A stretch of 64,000 nt of DNA from Ferruginibacter sp. GTDB lineage: Bacteria; Bacteroidota; Bacteroidia; Chitinophagales; Chitinophagaceae. Below, in pieces: positions 62,530-64,000 of this stretch (position 1 is its first letter; each line of letters begins with the position of its first letter). A model generated the notes under the pieces. That model was not told the origin of the DNA. It made no database searches and was given only the letters and a program-made list of their open reading frames with translations. A program made the position numbers and the translations under genes. The stretch lies in contig JAQBNH010000002.1 in the NCBI GenBank assembly GCA_028288705.1, forward strand, positions 170,378 through 234,377, read 5' to 3'.

Positions 62530-62604
62530 TGGGAGTTCGCGGGTTCGAACCGCGGACCCTCTGCTTGTAAGGCAGATGCTCTAAACCAACTGAGCTAAAC
62601 TCCC
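62530..62604 (-). tRNA. tRNA-Val (anticodon TAC)
   Basis: This 75-nt cloverleaf on the minus strand has acceptor GGGAGTT / AACTCCC, a D-stem GCTC / GAGC, an anticodon stem TCTGC / GCAGA with loop CTTACAA (anticodon TAC, Val), a 5-nt variable loop, a T-arm CGCGG / CCGCG with loop TTCGAAC, and discriminator A. CCA is not encoded, as is common in Bacteroidota. Confidence 0.96.
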
Positions 62605-63033
62605 TTTCCGTTTTCGGACGGCAAAGATAGGGGGAAATGTTTTTCCAAAAAATTTTTAATGAAATATTTTCCATTTTATTTTTCGCCGGTTGCAAACCTC
62701 TGCCCCGTCACGGTTTCCGGCTGACTGATGTTTTACCCGGACAAAAGTTATCCTGCAAGCCAGCGTTGATACCGATTAAAAATTCATCTACAGCAGGGCG
62801 CATATTCCCTCGCTGATATAAAAAATTTTTTGATATATAGGGTTATAGTGAAAACTTACTAATTTAGTATTTACCCTGTTGATTTTACGGGTGATTTTTT
62901 ATTACCAACACTAACTGCCTTTTTGATTAGCAGTCATCCTTACGGGATGGCACTGCAACAACTTATTACCGGAACCGATCGGGCAAATGACGACATCTTG
63001 CCGGCACAAAATTTAAAACGCTTAAACCCATAT
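62605..63033. other. Intergenic region between tRNA-Val and the poly-HAMP gene
   Basis: It contains the tRNA promoter (62622-62649). The rest is AT-rich with an A6T6 palindrome near 62820 and no exact TAnnTTTG for the HAMP gene on the plus strand. An alternative ATG at 62947, in frame with the HAMP gene, lies in it. No other gene is visible. Confidence 0.55.
62622..62649 (-). promoter_or_regulatory. Promoter of tRNA-Val
   Basis: On the minus strand TTTG (62649-62646), 16 nt and TATCTTTG (62629-62622) fit the Bacteroidota consensus, with the predicted start about 10 nt before the tRNA 5' end. The -7 octamer is identical to that of T9SS copy 2. Confidence 0.6.
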
Positions 63034-64000
63034 ATGGCCACTATCAAAAAAAACGGCAGCGCTACAAAGACTGCTGTCAAGCCAAAACCAAAATCCCCTT
63101 CTCCTGCAAAAAAAATCGCCGTGGCGCATGTTCCAACGGCATCCTTAAACGGGCATGACGATTTTGATAAAAAAGAATTGCTGCGCGTGCTCACCGATGT
63201 GAAGAACGGTAATTTTAATGTGCGGATGCCGCTGGATGAAACCGGTATCAACGGCAAGATCTGCGATACACTCAACGAGATCATCGGCCTCAATGAAAAA
63301 ATGATGCAGGAGTTTACCCGTGCCGGCAATACGATCGGTAAAAAAGGTAAACTCACGCAACGCATCGAAATGCCTTCCGGCCGTGGAGGCTGGAGAACAG
63401 GGGTTGATTCCTTAAATACACTGATCTCCGATCTCGTGCATCCCACGATCGAGATCGCTCACGTAATCAGTTCGGTGGCAAAAGGAAATCTTTCGCAGCA
63501 GATGTCGCTCGAGATCGGCGACCATAACCTGCAGGGAGAATTTGCGCGGATCGCCCGCGAGGTAAATGACATGGTGAAACAGCTGAACCTCTTCTCCATG
63601 GAGGTAACGCGTGTGGCACGCGAGGTGGGTTCGGAAGGAAAACTCGGTGGCCAGGCGAAAGTAAAAGGCGTAGCAGGTGTATGGAAAGATCTGACGGATT
63701 CTGTGAACCAGATGGGTAGTAACCTGACCGCGCAGGTGCGGAACATTGCCGAAGTAACAACGGCCGTGGCAAAAGGTGATCTGTCCAAGAAGATCACGGT
63801 GGATGTAAAAGGTGAGATCCAGGAATTGAAAAATACGATCAACACGATGGTGGATCAGCTCAACTCCTTCTCTTCCGAGGTAACGCGTGTGGCGCTCGAA
63901 GTAGGTACCGAAGGAAAGCTGGGCGGACAGGCACAGGTAAAAGGTGTGGCCGGAACCTGGAAGGATCTTACGGATTCTGTAAATGGTATGGCGAGTAACC
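63034..64000 (+). CDS. Poly-HAMP sensor protein (hybrid-histidine-kinase-like), 3' end beyond the window
   Basis: The open frame runs from the ATG at 63034 to the window edge (322 residues visible, no stop). After a basic, Lys/Pro-rich leader (~1-35), HAMP-type coiled-coil repeats follow. From residue 185 a 92-residue unit ([20 protein letters not shown] ... TINTMVDQL) begins to repeat at residue 277 ([20 protein letters not shown]). No membrane helix is seen, so it is probably cytosolic. Tandem 92-residue HAMP units are the hallmark of group III (Nik1/Os-1-like) hybrid histidine kinases, in which they sense osmotic or cell-wall stress (family knowledge). The kinase and receiver would lie beyond the window and are not seen. 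An in-frame ATG at 62947 would add 29 residues. Confidence 0.85.
   Translation, partial: MATIKKNGSATKTAVKPKPKSPSPAKKIAVAHVPTASLNGHDDFDKKELLRVLTDVKNGNFNVRMPLDETGINGKICDTLNEIIGLNEKMMQEFTRAGNTIGKKGKLTQRIEMPSGRGGWRTGVDSLNTLISDLVHPTIEIAHVISSVAKGNLSQQMSLEIGDHNLQGEFARIAREVNDMVKQLNLFSMEVTRVAREVGSEGKLGGQAKVKGVAGVWKDLTDSVNQMGSNLTAQVRNIAEVTTAVAKGDLSKKITVDVKGEIQELKNTINTMVDQLNSFSSEVTRVALEVGTEGKLGGQAQVKGVAGTWKDLTDSVNGMASN

Noticed and set aside
62815..62835. A6T6 palindrome as a regulatory site
   Set aside because: Simple AT-rich sequence in an AT-rich gap with no gene-specific placement.

Overview
The window looks like a chromosomal segment of a soil-type Bacteroidota, most likely class Chitinophagia / family Chitinophagaceae (inference). 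The evidence is a SusC/SusD pair with glycoside hydrolases, several proteins with type IX secretion (T9SS) sorting domains, one gliding-motility C-terminal domain, LytS/LytTR two-component genes, and Bacteroidota-type promoters (-7 TAnnTTTG with an upstream TTG). Start sites mostly lack a Shine-Dalgarno sequence. There are no phage genes, transposases, CRISPR arrays or rRNA operons.

Layout. 1-2.9 kb: a DUF389 membrane protein (cut by the left edge) divergent from a ClC-type chloride/proton antiporter. 3.0-13.7 kb: two tandem 1397-residue T9SS cargo proteins of exactly equal length with gene-conversion-like identity tracts, then a small gene that resembles only their C-terminal module. An orphan terminator in the gap may mark a lost third copy. 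13.9-22.6 kb: one 2903-codon NdvB/ChvB-type cyclic beta-1,2-glucan synthase (GT84 plus glycoamylase-like plus GH94). 22.6-23.1 kb: a non-coding stretch with a perfect 14-bp inverted repeat and a C-poor composite repeat carrying a G-quadruplex motif. 23.3-32.2 kb: mostly minus-strand single genes (SDR, vWA protein, SnoaL-like protein, lipoprotein esterase, small lipoproteins, ABM-domain protein, DinB, CsbD-like, cupin, repeat-rich secreted protein). 32.4-38.2 kb: an outer-membrane beta-barrel receptor, a CPA2 antiporter with a small membrane partner, and a small exported protein.

38.3-54.6 kb is a polysaccharide utilisation locus (PUL). A membrane-spanning SusR-like regulator (sensor propeller, Y_Y_Y domain, cytoplasmic LuxR-type HTH, no kinase) is divergent from susC, susD, a surface lipoprotein, GH16, GH5-CBM, GH3, GH30 and Calx-beta/GH16. 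The enzyme set points to a beta-1,3-glucan with beta-1,6 linkages (laminarin or fungal wall glucan; inference). Four copies of TGAyGTAGk, all in 11-bp helical register, sit just upstream of the predicted susC promoter and are good operator candidates. A secreted protein with a T9SS type B/gliding C-terminal domain follows after a terminator.

56.6-64.0 kb: signalling genes. These are a receiver-PAS-histidine kinase; an operon of an intact LytS-like kinase, a second LytS-like protein that has lost the phospho-acceptor His and the N-box Asn, and a LytTR response regulator; two small exported proteins; tRNA-Val(TAC) with its promoter and terminator; and the start of a poly-HAMP sensor protein cut by the right edge.
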